Shown here: piece after piece, positions 41,828-53,104 of the stretch | Numbering within the stretch: the stretch's first letter is position 1 | How the letters are laid out: each line of letters opens with the position of its first letter | NCBI GenBank assembly: GCA_963576475.1 | Contig: OY754986.1 | Span: 7,324,531 to 7,388,530, forward strand | DNA length: 64,000 bases | Direction: 5' to 3' | DNA from: Molanna angustata | Lineage: Eukaryota; Arthropoda; Insecta; Trichoptera; Molannidae | Translations under genes and position numbers: made by a program | Notes under the pieces: generated by a model | What the model was told of the DNA's origin: nothing | Database searches by the model: none | What the model saw: only the letters and a program-made list of their open reading frames with translations

Positions 41828-42042
41828 TGTACCGAAATTTATATTTATTTATTTTATTATGGTTCAAAGTCTTATTTATTTTTACAATTTATATTTCTAC
41901 AATTTATATTTTTACAAGGTTTGTCTAGTTTTTCCAACTCACTACTCAAATCTTTTGTTTTCATTTTTCTTGGGTTCTTATTTTCAAAATATTTCTATTT
42001 AAATTTTCAATTTAAATAGAAATAGTACTTAATTTCATAACA
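41828..42042 (-). repeat. 5' LTR of the retrotransposon (215 bp)
   Basis: Read on the minus strand it starts TGTTATGAAATTAAGTACTA and ends with ACA at 41828. It is very AT-rich. A 15-bp perfect inverted repeat with a 3-nt loop (41991-42023) lies near the start of U3. No canonical TATA box or poly(A) signal is obvious. It is identical to the 3' LTR by eye. Confidence 0.93.
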
Positions 42043-42044
42043 AT

Positions 42045-42519
42045 ACATTGTTCCGTATAAATTCATCTTGTATATGAATAAAGGCGGGACATATTTTTGC
42101 GCTCATAACGGTTCCACGGGGGCTTTGTCGGGTGTTACATAGACGAACGTATCAATCAGGAGTTTGATGTGAGGGGTTTCGGGTAGAGGGGCTATCCATC
42201 CATCATTGAATGTAAACGATTAGACCCTAATGACCCCGGACCGGCCCTGGTTCCTGATGTGAATTGCGCTATGCGGGCATAACTTGGTTTTTTTACTAAA
42301 CGTAACAGCGATGGCGGAAAAGTGGAGTATTTCGATCACGCCGTGTCCCTGTTAGGTAAAGGAGAGAAAGGTGCATTCCATAATAAGTCAATTTATGATC
42401 ATTGGTAAGCAGTCACAGAGTTAATAAAAGAGTTAACAATCAGAGTTAACTCAATATTGACTGGTCGGTCAGTATTGCTAGTTTTTAGTGCGGATGCGGA
42501 TGGCTAATTAAATAATATA
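42045..42519. other. Unassigned DNA flanking the retrotransposon
   Basis: Less AT-rich than its surroundings between 42090 and 42260 (GCTCATAACGGTTCCACGGG, ACCCCGGACCGGCCCTGG). The CCGGCCCTG word resembles a hAT-type end, but no partner end was found. No coding frame recognised. Confidence 0.3.
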
Positions 42520-42915
42520 CTCTCTCAATAGATGGCGTTATAACAAAAATAAATAAAAAATAATAATAATGTTGTTCATAATTTCACACATAGATGGCTG
42601 TAGTAAAAATCCTTATTTTCAAGCGAAAAGAATTTCAGTATTGCAATATATAGAACTTTCAAAATTGAATTGATAGGGATCTCATGAAAGAGGCATAATT
42701 GGTGAACGTTGCGCAAGCGTATAAAGTGATCACGTAAATCATCCGATGACAGGTCGTAAGCCCTATAGGTGCCTTGATTTCCCGGTTCTCCTACAGTAAA
42801 TATTCCAACTTCGTCTCTATTGAGATAATTAAAAATCTGTTAAAAAATATCTTTGACTCCCGACAGGGAAAAAAATCCAATGTTTGCGCATATGCAATAA
42901 TAAAAATATTCGATA
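42520..42915 (-). repeat. Family A copy, reverse orientation
   Basis: TCTCTCAATAGATGGCGTTA, TTGGTGAACGTTGCGCAAGC, CGATGACAGGTCGTAAGCCC and TTCGTCTCTATTGAGATAAT in order. It ends in a single hairpin arm, GTTTGCGCATATGCAATAAT followed by AAAAATATTCGAT. About 400 bp; the far (3') part of the unit is missing. Confidence 0.7.
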
Positions 42916-43139
42916 ATATGCTCTTCTTAACCTTGTCTTTTGTACGTTATAAAGTAGGTACTTAGTTATGTTTAAATAAAACATTGCAATTGTTAAATGA
43001 ATTACTTAGTTTAAATTTAATTATTTAAAAGAAACTTTAAAGGGTTTATAACTTGATTCATATAACATAGCTACTGTAAATATGTAATGTAAACTGTTGG
43101 TTCTGTAAATCAATAAAATAAAAGAAATAATGAGAAAAT

Positions 43140-43340
43140 TGAAGAAGTTGATGACACAAAATACCTGAGAGTATTAACTCATAAAAGAAGGTTGTTTTTT
43201 TGGGCAGAATAAGAAACAAACCAGATTTGAAGATAGCTAAATTATTGTACAATAGTATTTTTATTCATCATATAAACTACTGCTCAAGTGTTCTATTTAT
43301 GAGCAATGTTGTTTGTTATTATTAGAATAAAATTAAATAT
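43140..43340 (+). pseudogene. LINE RT-region fragment
   Basis: One frame reads EVDDTKYLRVLTHKRR and a second reads KIAKLLYNSIFIHHINYCSS followed by VLFMSNV. The pair matches the TKYLGVLID ... LYNSI..PH..YCSS.LF spacing of LINE ORF2 proteins. Frameshifted and short. Confidence 0.55.
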
Positions 43341-43354
43341 TGTCTTGAGAACAC

Positions 43355-43450
43355 GCCGACAAGTCTACGTCCACCTCCACCCGCTCCGCATATGGGGACT
43401 GAAACGGCCACTTCGCAGAACGCTAGCAAGAATGACAAAGAATGCATGGC
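43355..43450 (+). repeat. Family H fragment, diverged
   Basis: CCACCTCCACCCGCTCCGCA, TATGGGGACTGAAACGGCCA and CTTCGCAGAACGCTAGCAAG align with the first ~90 bp of the family H copies at 31280 and 60290. Confidence 0.45.
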
Positions 43451-44780
43451 ATGAAGAGTAGCTCTAGAAGCTCCTCTAGACTCGTGATCTCGGCACAATT
43501 GTGCTTAAAATTACAATCAACGTCGGTGAAAATAATATTCACAGACATGGATTGTCGCAAGACTGTGACTGTAAAACTGGGCATCAGAGAGTTGACCAAG
43601 GACACTCTGGAATTTCATATTTTTTATTCAGCAGATATAAGGGCACTATAGCCATGGCAAAACAATTTGAAGGCTATTAAGTTCTTCTTAGAGACCACTA
43701 AATCCGCATGCCCAATGGGACCACGCCGACAAGAGTCTAGAAAAGAGAAATATATCGTATATTACCGTGTAACTTTTTTCTCATGTGTGGTTTACTAGAA
43801 TAATTGCCTCCAGGCAATAGGTCCGCCATTTGTGTAGTGCAATATGATATGTACATATATACAAAAGTATCTAAATTTCTCAAATAAAAGAATAATGCTC
43901 ATGGACGGAATATAGTTCAAAGGTTTAAACGCAGGAGGTGAAATTAAAAGTGGCAAGTCCTCAAAGCACCCTCAAGCACTACTCTTGGTTGTATTTCATG
44001 TCAACTGTTATTTGTCATTGGTTAAGTGTAAGTGGTTTTAAGGAACATGACATGTGAACCTGAGTAAAGTTTGTTTTGTAATGCGAAGCGTTGAGTATAC
44101 TTTGAATTTGAGTAGATAGTACTTATACTGATCACTCAATTGTTGGATAATTTTCTATTATGAAACGTCAGAAGTGTAAATGACAGAAGAGCATCTATGG
44201 AAATAATATTTATTTATAACGTACATGGATTATTTACACCAAAAAAGTTTTGACAACAATAATTAACACTATTATACACATTAACAGGAGATGGGACACA
44301 ATAATTACATCTTTATATTTTTTTTTTGCACGTACCTACATGTCCATTACATCGATACTCTCTTACGTGAGTGAGATAATTCATTTTCATTCATTTTTAT
44401 TCTCATAGTTTAAAACACTTTTTTTAAATTTATTTCCTCTCCTTCCCTTTCCTTCCCCCTTCACATTCCTTCCTTGCTATATACCTGTTTGTAGTCAAAT
44501 AATTAAAATAAAAAAAAATAAAAAAAATGAAAAAAACAGGAGTGTATGGCACTCGTTCTCTCTGCCTAAATAATATGCTACCAAAATATATTCAAAAAAT
44601 ATCTTATTCAGTGTCAATGTTCACACATACATACACTACGAGAAGAGCCAAGATTTTAGACTTCCAAAACAAGATAGTTTATACCATAAAGGTCCCAAAA
44701 TGTATTATAGTTTACCACCAAACATAAAAGAAACCATAAGTCTTGTCACCTTTCGTAGGCTAGGTGCTGAATATATAATT
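43450..44780. other. No recognised gene
   Basis: Short frames on both strands at 43423-43651 overlap an imperfect inverted repeat (TCGGTGAAAATAATATTCAC against related words) and resemble no known protein. A pyrimidine-rich then A-rich stretch at 44425-44530 (TTCCTCTCCTTCCCTTTCCT) looks like a LINE 3' UTR and tail. Confidence 0.35.
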
Positions 44781-44784
44781 AAAA

Positions 44785-45065
44785 ACTATTAACCGGCTTA
44801 GAATAGTGCTTCCATTCTTTTAAATCATTGTTTTCGAGTGTCCCGTAAGAGCCGGGTAATCGAAAATACAACAGGCAACAATAACATCTCACATAGTTCA
44901 GCAATGAGTTTCACCACCCATTCTGAATGTAGTGACTTTTTTGGTGAAACGAGACTGGCGTGTGGGTTATACAAAGATATGTTGTTCTCCCTTTTATACT
45001 GCACACCCGCACACCTTTCGCTGGTTACCCCACATTGTGGGATATGCCGAGATGGTATGAATGTA
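44785..45065 (-). repeat. Family E copy 2, reverse orientation
   Basis: Runs from TTAACCGGCTTAGAATAGTG to CACATTGTGGGATATGCCGA, matching 15225-15495 in reverse across nearly its whole length (GTAAGAGCCGGGTAATCGAA, GCACACCTTTCGCTGGTTAC). It is the best partner for defining the ends of this family. Confidence 0.7.
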
Positions 45066-45309
45066 TGAATGAAAAACTATTAATGTTCTTCATGGTTTTA
45101 CATGACGTATATATAATAAAATGTCAAATCATTATACTTTTACTATAATTATTTGTTTCTAATAGTTATTTTTATGTATATTTTGACACATAAATGAATG
45201 TTATTACTTCTAATAAAAATAGACTTAAAGTCCTGTTAATTGAACCTAGGCTACCTGCACATAAATGAAATGTCTAACCAGTATGACACGTCGATCGACA
45301 AATATATAA

Positions 45310-45570
45310 TAATTGTTTTTCGACGTGTTTCGATCAACGTGGAGTAATCAGTTGGACGCGTCAGTTTTTCCCCGGACCTGGATGAAAATCTGTTTCAAAT
45401 TAATTGCTCGAGCGCCTTCATCATACATCAATAGCGCCCCTCGATACCTCACGGGAAAACAACCCTTGGGTCGATCTGCAAAAGGATCAACCTGCTCTGC
45501 TTCGGCGACGTTGTGGAGTTCATTTTGGATAAAATTCACCCAGCAACGCCGGAATAATAATTTCGGGTGA
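45310..45570 (-). other. Unrecognised moderate-GC open region
   Basis: The minus-strand frame 45348-45539 (63 codons) reads NELHNVAEAEQVDPFADRPK and further KGCFPVRYRGALLMYDEGAR. It is not low-complexity and its base composition stands out from the surrounding AT-rich DNA. I do not recognise it. It may be a transposon remnant or an exon, with low support for either. Confidence 0.25.
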
Positions 45571-45688
45571 AAAGTTAGATAGATTTATAGTTGTAAAAGG
45601 GACGTGTATAGATTTATTAATAAAAACTACAGAGACTCTCCATATTATTAGATCCACTAAAAATTAGTAGGTACAGTAGGCTTACACT

Positions 45689-46068
45689 CAGGGCCGGCTA
45701 AATCATAGAAAAATCAGGAACAAGAAGTCAGGGCGGTAGTCTTAAAAAGGGCTCTTAAAATTCTAAAATGTTATTTAAATCAAAAATCCACAGGTATGGC
45801 GCTCGGTTCTCTTTGCGTACCCGGATAGAGGCTCGGCATGATGGTGTAAATATGTAATATTATTATGAATCTCTAATTGTTGTGGCTATTTTTTATCAAC
45901 AACTATATAGGTAGGTTTAGGTAATATTAACAAACTAATTCGTCATTTTATACCCGATGTAATTTTCAATAATTTTAAATTGTTCTACATTTAAAATTCC
46001 TAAAAATTGGGGGGGGGGCGGATTCAAATATATTGCTACGGGCGCAGAAACACGTTTATCCGGCCCTG
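45689..46068. mobile_element. hAT-like element with CAGGGCCGG ends
   Basis: Left end CAGGGCCGGCTAAATC and right end GTTTATCCGGCCCTG form inverted repeats. Flanking 8-mers CTTACACT (45681-45688) and CTTAAATT (46069-46076) match at 6 of 8 positions, consistent with a decayed hAT duplication. 380 bp, non-coding, with a G9 run at about 46010. It is a different hAT family from the 273-bp one. Confidence 0.7.
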
Positions 46069-46161
46069 CTTAAATTGTAAACTCGAATCCTATTCCAATT
46101 TCAAATTTTCGTTTAGAACTTATTTACCTGTCGCCTGCGTACATTCAAATTATTAGTCTAA

Positions 46162-46866
46162 CGCGACGTCCTACGTAGGCGATTCAAAGCGAACGCGATT
46201 GCGAAGCGATGCGATGAGGTTACACGCGCATTCAATGCGATGCGGTGCGACGCGGCGGCTCTGTCCTACGTGTGCGCGAATCGTTCCCTCTGCCGCCAGC
46301 TACTGTCATGGATGTACGTATATAAAATACTCAAGAAGTATCTACGGCAGAGAAGTTATATTGTGTACTTTGAGAGGCATATTTATTGGGGGATATCAGA
46401 ATTTGTATGAAGAGTTACGTGATCTTGAATTAATTAATGAGACTGAATCTTTCCGGGAAACATATCAAAATTTGACATTCGTGCAAGCGAGAGAAAACTT
46501 TGTGTGTTTTGAACAACATCCTATTGTAAAATAGCAATAATAAATAAATGTGTTTACTTGTAGTCCCATTTATTTTTGCCAAATCCTAAAATTCGCGGTT
46601 CGATAATAATAATTCTTTTGTCCCATAATATGGGACGTTCATGGACAGAAATTAAAATTTCTATTTCTGACATGTCAAAAAACAATGGCACCGCTTTCAA
46701 TTCGCGTTCTGAACTGATCGCGTTCGCTTCGCATCGCACTGCGCCGCATTGAAAAATACTCGCGGTCGGTAACGTAGGACACTTCCATAGTTACCAACTG
46801 TTTGTTATTTTCGCGCCGCGCCGTGCTCTTCGCGTTCGCTTTGAATCGCCTTCGTAGGACGGCGCG
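46162..46866. mobile_element. PIF/Harbinger-type non-autonomous element
   Basis: Ends CGCGACGTCCTACGTAGGCG and CGCCTTCGTAGGACGGCGCG are inverted repeats, flanked on both sides by TAA (46159-46161 and 46867-46869), the Harbinger 3-bp target. The GC-rich terminal regions (about 46162-46300 and 46675-46866) are inverted versions of one another in parts (GATTCAAAGCGAACGCGA). An AT-rich centre contains a frame (46199-46534) whose end, NLYEELRDLELINETESFRE, faintly resembles the N-terminus of Harbinger nucleases, so it may be a deletion derivative of an autonomous copy. Confidence 0.78.
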
Positions 46867-47154
46867 TAAGAGTGACAAAACAGCGTCAAAAAACAATTCA
46901 GTTTTCAACGGCTGTTTTTTTTATGTTTCCTTCCTTAATGAATATAGGTGTGAACAAGGTTAGCCGGCACCTGGGAGTGGTTGCGTTTACCAGTGCGCAT
47001 CCCCTTTCTATAGGTGAAAATTACAGATTTTATTTATTGATGCAGCCAGGAAATAAAAATGTAACGCATATAATTAAGTTAAACGTTTAAACTACATGGG
47101 GTATAGTTAATTTGTTAGTTTGATGCAATTTGTCGTGTGTTGTTACGTTTATTT

Positions 47155-47640
47155 TTTATTTATTTATTGATTGATTCACGGCTTAAAGCCCTTTACAAAA
47201 TTAAATATTACATGACACAGCATAAACCAAAGAAATAAAATTCATAAACATCTAGACATAACATCGATAGCAGAGGGTATATAAGAAAAATAAAAACATA
47301 TCAGAAAGGTAAATTAACACGAAAGTATGTAAATACATTAAAAACTAAAGAAAAAATAAATAAAAAAAAATTTATAAAAAAATAAATTTTTCATTTCTTG
47401 ACTGGTAAGCTGGTTATTTATTTTATTATTTTTATTTTTTATTATGTTATGTTTTATTTCAATCTTGTTTGTTCTTCCTCTTGCTATAACTAATGTTTTT
47501 TCCTTCATAAAGTATCTTATTGTAAACCATTTATGGAAACTTTGCTGGTTTATTTGATAATTATTTTGTACCATAACAATTTATTTATAAAACTGTATGT
47601 TTCCTTGAAAAATAAATACATAAAAAAAACTCAAATAAAT
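47155..47640 (-). mobile_element. LINE 3'-end-like sequence, reverse orientation
   Basis: Starts on the + strand with TTTATTTATTGATTGATTCA and CGGCTTAAAGCCCTTTACAA, the complement of a tail preceded by a small GGCTTTAAGCC palindrome. Other LINE 3' ends in the window have the same layout. No coding remnant was readable. Confidence 0.4.
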
Positions 47641-47649
47641 ATACTACAT

Positions 47650-48590
47650 AGCATGAACATAAGGATATTATTACTGACTGAATAATATAAAAATGAATGG
47701 TGTGAATAACTACCTACATACTTAGCCACACTGAATTAGAGAATGCTGCCAGATGTGATTATGTATTAGGTACATTATTGAATTAAAAAAAAATAAAAAT
47801 CAAATGTTCAAAAATATGTTAAAATGTATAAATATATAAAAATGAAAACAACTGACAACACAATCATTTTTGGGGCAATGTTTTCGAAAATGTTTTTATA
47901 AAGTATGTTTATAGTCCTAAAAATAATTAAAGAAATGGAAAAAATCATTTGTGTCTTTATTTAAGACTTTTTGTGCTCTTATTCCATCCATCTGATTACA
48001 ACGGTGCAACTTATTGATTTGTTCAGCCGACACCCGAGAGGATTTCTGAAAAAAAAGATGTTTCTCAAGAATCTGTACTAATTTTTCAAGTAGCCTAATA
48101 ATATGACGAAGAAGGTACAATGAGTGTGTCAAATAAATGTACTTTACAAGCTACCAATGTGATTTATGCGGTTGTTAAAATATAAGAATATAATTTATTG
48201 TCACGGTGTTATTATGTTAAATTTACGACTGTATTATCTGAAGAGTTTCGGTGTGTGTGGATGACATGAATGACACTTAAACGAAATGTCAAAATAGTCT
48301 ATTGTTATGTCTGTAAAATAGCGTTGACAGAGATATAGCATTGTAAACAAAAAAATGGTAGTATATGATTATATTATTAAACTAGTTGCACGTAACACAT
48401 GTTATAACGAGCAACCCGATTCCAACATTCATTAAACCTTTCACACTGTAACACGAACGCCAAACAACACTCATTCATATACCGTACATCACACTTCTTC
48501 AATACGCACCTAAACGAATTAGATATATTCAACTCATCAATAAATGTTATCAAATCAAAATTTATCAATCATTAAATATTCATATATATT
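47650..48590. other. No recognised feature
   Basis: AT-rich DNA without recognisable repeats apart from CTAGTTGCACGTAACACATG at about 48382, a diverged piece of a family F end. Frames here are short. Confidence 0.4.
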
Positions 48591-48599
48591 CTTACCAAC

Positions 48600-49030
48600 A
48601 CATATCCCTCTCCATCTGCACTATATCTTTCCTCTATTTTCCCAACTCTCTCCTACATATTCTTTATAAATTTTTGTATAAACTTATATACTTATTGTTT
48701 TTTACTTACATCCATCCCCATTATATACTTATTTATATAATGGGGATGATATACTTATTAATATATTATATATTATACTTATTTAACTTATATACTTATT
48801 GTTTTTTACTTACATCCCCCATCTCCGTCATTATCCTTGTTGCTTTTGTCATGTATATATTTTTTGTAGTTTTTAACATATAATATTAATATTTTTTCAG
48901 AATCAACTGTAAATACGTACTTTGTGGACAGTTTTTTTGGCCTTGATTTATTACTCATTGTTTTATATTCATATTAGTTAAATTAGTTAATAATGCTGTT
49001 ATTGTCCCAAATAAACCAAATAAATAAATA
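48600..49030 (+). mobile_element. LINE 3'-UTR-like sequence with AAATAAATAAAT tail
   Basis: A pyrimidine-rich start (CCCTCTCCATCTGCACTATA, then CTATTTTCCCAACTCTCTCC) is followed by T-rich DNA, with an internal ~100-bp duplication of TATACTTATTGTTTTTTACT followed by TACATCC (48687 and 48790). It ends in AAATAAACCAAATAAATAAA. No coding part. Confidence 0.45.
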
Positions 49031-49944
49031 AATATAAATATGTGGAAACACATTATTGGCATAATTGTTATAACTTTAGTGTCCATACCATAAACTTTGT
49101 AACGCTGTTTGTTTCCTAAATATAAATGAAATGAAATAAAAATAAAATAAAATAAAATAAAGTTTTTCAGTAAAAATATATTAGGGATTATTAATTTACA
49201 AATTAAATAGGAGTCGGAAGGGATTGTTTTGTGGCAATAAACCCTGATTGCTCCACTTATGATTATAAATTAAATAACTAAATCGACGTGTTGTAACGAA
49301 ACGAGACTCCACAAAAACGAGATTTATCACATCAAGACAAATATATTGACGTTCGTAGAGATACGCCGATGAATTTGTGGGGAAAATGCGGTTTTCACAG
49401 TACCTATCGTATCATCAAAAACATAATATTTTATGAGAAATTTATATGTAGATACCTATATTTACAGACGAGCTGTGGGTTTCTCAGATTTCACACTAGA
49501 ATGCTCATCTATATTGATGTTATATCATGTTCTCACACGTCAGAAGATATCCGAGAATTTGTATGCATCTTTATTTCCTTTAAATGATATTTGTTTGCAT
49601 ATTTATTTCCTTTAAAGGAAACGTGTTTGCATATTTGTTTCCAAAAAAATAACTACAAACTTTGAATTGTGAACGTCACAAGAAAGTAAAGCTAATGAAT
49701 ATCCAGATCACGTTTATAAAAGGAAAATGCCAGTTTATAGGTAAAATTTCAAAACAGTTCTAGAAATTCATATTCATATATATTTTTTTAATTATTTAAC
49801 AGTTTACATTTGGCTATATTTTTTTTTGTACTAACTGTATTAACAGTTTGTCAGTAATAACTTCTCAAATAATCAATGAAAATCTTAACTCTTTCATATA
49901 TCTAATTACAAATAACAATCATATTATGGATATCAAAGTTCAAT

Positions 49945-50405
49945 TATCATGTGTGTGTGTTTGTGTGTGTGTATGTGTATGTGACTAGATGTGTGTGAGT
50001 GGGTTTGAGTGAGTGGGTGTGTGTGAGTGTATGTGAGTGGGAGTGTGGGAGTGTTGGAGTGGGAGTGTGGGAGTGGGAGTGTGTGAGTGGGTATGGGTTT
50101 GTGGGTGCATGTGTGGGTGTGTGATTGGGTGTGACTAGGTGTGTGTGAGTGGGTTTGAGTGAGTGTGTGTGTGTGAGTGTGTGTGGGTGCATGTGTGGGT
50201 GTGTGATTGGGTGTGACTAGGTGTGTGTGAATGGGTTTGAGTGAGTGTGTGTGTGTGAGTGTGTGTGAGTGTATGTGAGTGGGAGTGTTGGAGTGGGAGT
50301 GGGAGTGTGTGAGGGGGTATGGGTGTGTGAATGGGTGTGTGGGTGCGTGTGTGGGTGTGTGATTGGGTGTGTATGGTGTATAAGTGGGTGTAGATGTACG
50401 TGTAT
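49945..50405. repeat. TG-rich minisatellite
   Basis: About 450 bp made of GTGTGTGAGTGGGTTTGAGT, GGGAGTGTGGGAGTG and GTGGGTGTGTGATTGGGTGT variants in higher-order blocks. The block GTGACTAGGTGTGTGTGA recurs at 50132 and 50213. The long minus-strand frame of THTHTP-type repeats is an artefact. Confidence 0.9.
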
Positions 50406-50409
50406 TCAT

Positions 50410-51680
50410 TCGTTCAACATTCATCACTGGATAGGTTCATGTCAAGAAACTGTTCATCTTTTTTATATAAGTGTTTATGATTTTATTCGTAATTAAGTTT
50501 TTCGCAGCATAAGTTTAACAGGGCGGGGCAGTCAATGTAACTATTAAAAAAAAAATTATGATTCGTCACACAACAGGTCAATGCAAAACAAAAATACGTC
50601 CGCGCGTTTGATTTTTCATATACGCCTCGCCTGGCAAATACGCGCTGGTATGATGCCGTTGGACAAACACAATAGTGATAAATGTCAGACGAAAGATTCA
50701 TGGACGCCGTATGAAAGAAACGGGTTGACGGAAGTATTTGACACGGGGTTCCAAGATTACAGAAAACCTTCAAAATATTTACTGACTTTCCTTTTGTGTT
50801 CGTTTTCCAAAGAGCACGATTAAAAAGGCTCCGTTGAATGGAGTCCCTCACATTCGCATTCAATCCCAAAGAAAATATTTTTCATTCAAAACGAGAATAA
50901 TCTTTAAATATTATGTTACATCATTATAGGTATATCTTTTTTCGACCTCCTTTTTCTCGTTTATATACCTAATCGTTGGTACCAACGTAAGCGGAGCACA
51001 GTGATCCTTTATTGATGCTTTATTTATGAGCACACGATGCCAACATGACAGGGTAATATGCTCATTTTTATTAGAGGGTCTTCTTAAGAATCTTTAGTAG
51101 GCCAAATGGTTGATTTATTTCAATTTTCAAAAAAAAAATCCTCAAAACCCCCAGAAGATACGTCTATGAAATAATGAACAATTTATTTTGAAATCAGTAT
51201 TCTATTGAATAATTTTTGTGAAATTTAAATTAATTTAATTGTTTTACGCCTTCGTACATCTTTTATTACACATACCCCCACATTGTCCACATAACCAATT
51301 GAGTAAGTTTTTTACTTTTATAAATATTTGAATGCTTAAAAATACTCTGAACTTTACTGTTTTTACACGATAAAATAACGAAAACGAATTTGAAAACCTA
51401 TGTATTTATGTATTATAAGTATTTATTGATTTTTTTTTATTTTTGAAATACTTTTCTTGTTCTAAATTTTAAATATTTTTACTCGAAAAATTATTGTTTG
51501 TAACAGCTGGTGATATACAATATTTGTTCGTGTATCATTCAATATAAGGTACATAAGTGTGTATTTTTGTGTACACCCTTACAATCTATTAATTTCATTT
51601 GTTGTATCATACGTATTTAACAAAATTGTCGAGTGATTTTTTTTGAAGGACAAACAGAGTAAATTTTCATACATAAAACA
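50410..51680. other. No recognised gene
   Basis: Overlapping frames on both strands at 50483-50869 (128 codons minus, 80 codons plus) lie in DNA of more balanced composition and resemble nothing I know. The remainder (50900-51680) is AT-rich without shared repeats. Confidence 0.3.
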
Positions 51681-51683
51681 AGT

Positions 51684-52115
51684 TGTAGCTGCGCCTTGTT
51701 AAGCGAGCTGCAATATGTATATCCTCGATGATTCTTGAATATTCACGACGATTAACGAAGATCAACGAACCACACCTCACTGCAGTTGAAGCAAGCCGAT
51801 CGACAGATCTCTATTCATGCGTTGATCGCTTAACAGATTAGAGTATCGTTTAATCTCAAATTTATTAGTTCCGACCCACGACATCAGAAATTAATTAACC
51901 TATTATTTATAATGTAATATATATTATATATTATTCTGTGTTGATCATGTAAGTAATTTTATTTGAAACCTTTAATCACTATAAATAATATACATATTGT
52001 CAATTATTTAATGAACTGACATAAGCAATGTCATATTGGGAGGTAGATGTTTTAATATAAATTTAATCCTTTTGAACACGCAAATATATAATATAAATAT
52101 AAACTCTTCTGATAT
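51684..52115 (+). repeat. Dispersed repeat family Q, copy 1
   Basis: Starts TTGTAGCTGCGCCTTGTTAA, passes AACGAAGATCAACGAACCAC, TTATTAGTTCCGACCCACGA and TTTAATGAACTGACATAAGC, and ends near CTTCTGATAT. The same order occurs at 61196-61640. It starts with TGT and is ~430 bp without coding sequence, so a solo LTR is possible, but no matching CA end or target duplication was found. Confidence 0.6.
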
Positions 52116-52164
52116 ATTTTCAAATGTTTGAATGTTAACTTTGTGGTTCATATTTAACAAATTA

Positions 52165-52468
52165 AATTTAAAGATATAACTTTGTATTAACCACGTTTTT
52201 TGGTTGAAACGATGCGACCGGTTTCGGAACTAACCGTTTCCTTTTACTTCTAATCCTTCAGCCAATCGGACCCACCCTGCACAAGACCCAACCCTAAGTA
52301 CCCCCACCCTACCTCTACCTCCGCCCCCATAGATTTCTTGTAAGCACGTCGTCACATTCTGTTTCAGTTGAAAGTTAGCCTGATGAGGGAACGGTTAGTT
52401 CCGAAACCGGTCGCATCGTTTCAACCAAAAAACGTGGTTAATACAAAGTTATATCTTTAAATTTAATT
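52165..52468. mobile_element. Foldback element family I, copy 2
   Basis: Arms of about 73 bp: TTTAAAGATATAACTTTGTA through TTGGTTGAAACGATGCGACC and GGTTTCGGAACTAACCGTTT (about 52165-52240), and their reverse complement (52396-52468). The loop is C-rich (CCCCACCCTACCTCTACCTC). It shares the GCGACCGGTTTCGGAACTAA core with 31856-32252. The arms look essentially perfect, so the RNA could form a long hairpin. Confidence 0.8.
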
Positions 52469-52565
52469 TCTTCTGATATAATTAAAAGATAAAAACTTCC
52501 ACCCCCAAAAGGGCATTCCTACATTATATGAATTGTATTTAAATTTATTGATTCTGAAAAAGAAG

Positions 52566-53100
52566 AAAATATCGAATATTTTTTTTTATTATTGCATATG
52601 CGCAAACATTGGATTTTTTCCCTGTCGGGAGGCAAAGATATTTTTTAACAGATTTTTAATTATCTCAATAGAGACGAAGTTGGAATATTTACTGTAGGAG
52701 AACCGGGAAATCAAGGAAATGCATTTGTCACCTCAGGTATAAGAATTGTTGCTCTCATTTTTTACAAAAAAACAATTCTCTCAATAGATGGCGTTACATC
52801 AAAAATAAATAAAAATAATAAGAATGTTCATAATTTCACACATAGATGGCTGTAGTAAAAATTCATTATTTTCAAGCGAAAAGAATTTCAGTATTACAAT
52901 ATATAGAACTTTCAAAATTGAATTGATAGGGATCTCATTAAAAATAGGCACAATTGGTGAACGTTGCGTAAGCGCATAAAGTGATCACGTAAACCAGCCG
53001 ATGATAGGTCGTAAGCCCTGTAGGTGCCTTGATTTCCCGGTTCTCCTACAGTAAATATTCCAACTTCGTCTCTATTGAGATAATTAAAAATCTGTTAAAA
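52566..53100 (-). repeat. Family A copy with inverted ends
   Basis: Begins with a hairpin arm (CGAATATT... CATATGCGCAAACATTGG) and a + orientation start (TTTTTTAACAGATTTTTAAT through GAACCGGGAAATCAAGG, 52644-52718). It then switches to the reverse orientation, ending with the complement of the same ~75 bp (53020-53099). It is either two family A copies head to head with deletions, or a rearranged one. Confidence 0.65.
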
Positions 53101-53104
53101 AAGA

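Larger units (their letters stand above)
36108..42042 (-). mobile_element. Ty3/gypsy-type LTR retrotransposon with macrodomain and CCCH extension
   Basis: A complete 5.9-kb element on the minus strand. It has two 215-bp LTRs that read identically, TG...CA ends, and a 4-bp target duplication ATAC (36104-36107 and 42043-42046). A primer-binding site lies next to the 5' LTR (right side) and a polypurine tract next to the 3' LTR (left side). Gene order is gag, protease, RT, RNase H, integrase, which defines Ty3/gypsy. There is no env-like ORF; pol ends instead in a TARG1-type macrodomain and a CCCH zinc finger. Identical LTRs imply recent insertion, yet the coding region is broken in mid-gag and between RT and RNase H. 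Lineage inside Ty3/gypsy is uncertain; the pol sequence looks closest to 412/mdg1-like insect elements. Confidence 0.95.

Noticed and set aside
49933..50427. 164-codon Thr/His/Pro-rich minus-strand frame
   Set aside because: Translation of the TG-rich minisatellite; composition and periodicity are those of the repeat.
51684..52115. Solo LTR interpretation for family Q
   Set aside because: Starts with TGT but neither copy shows a matching CA end at the same point or a target duplication, so kept as an unclassified repeat.
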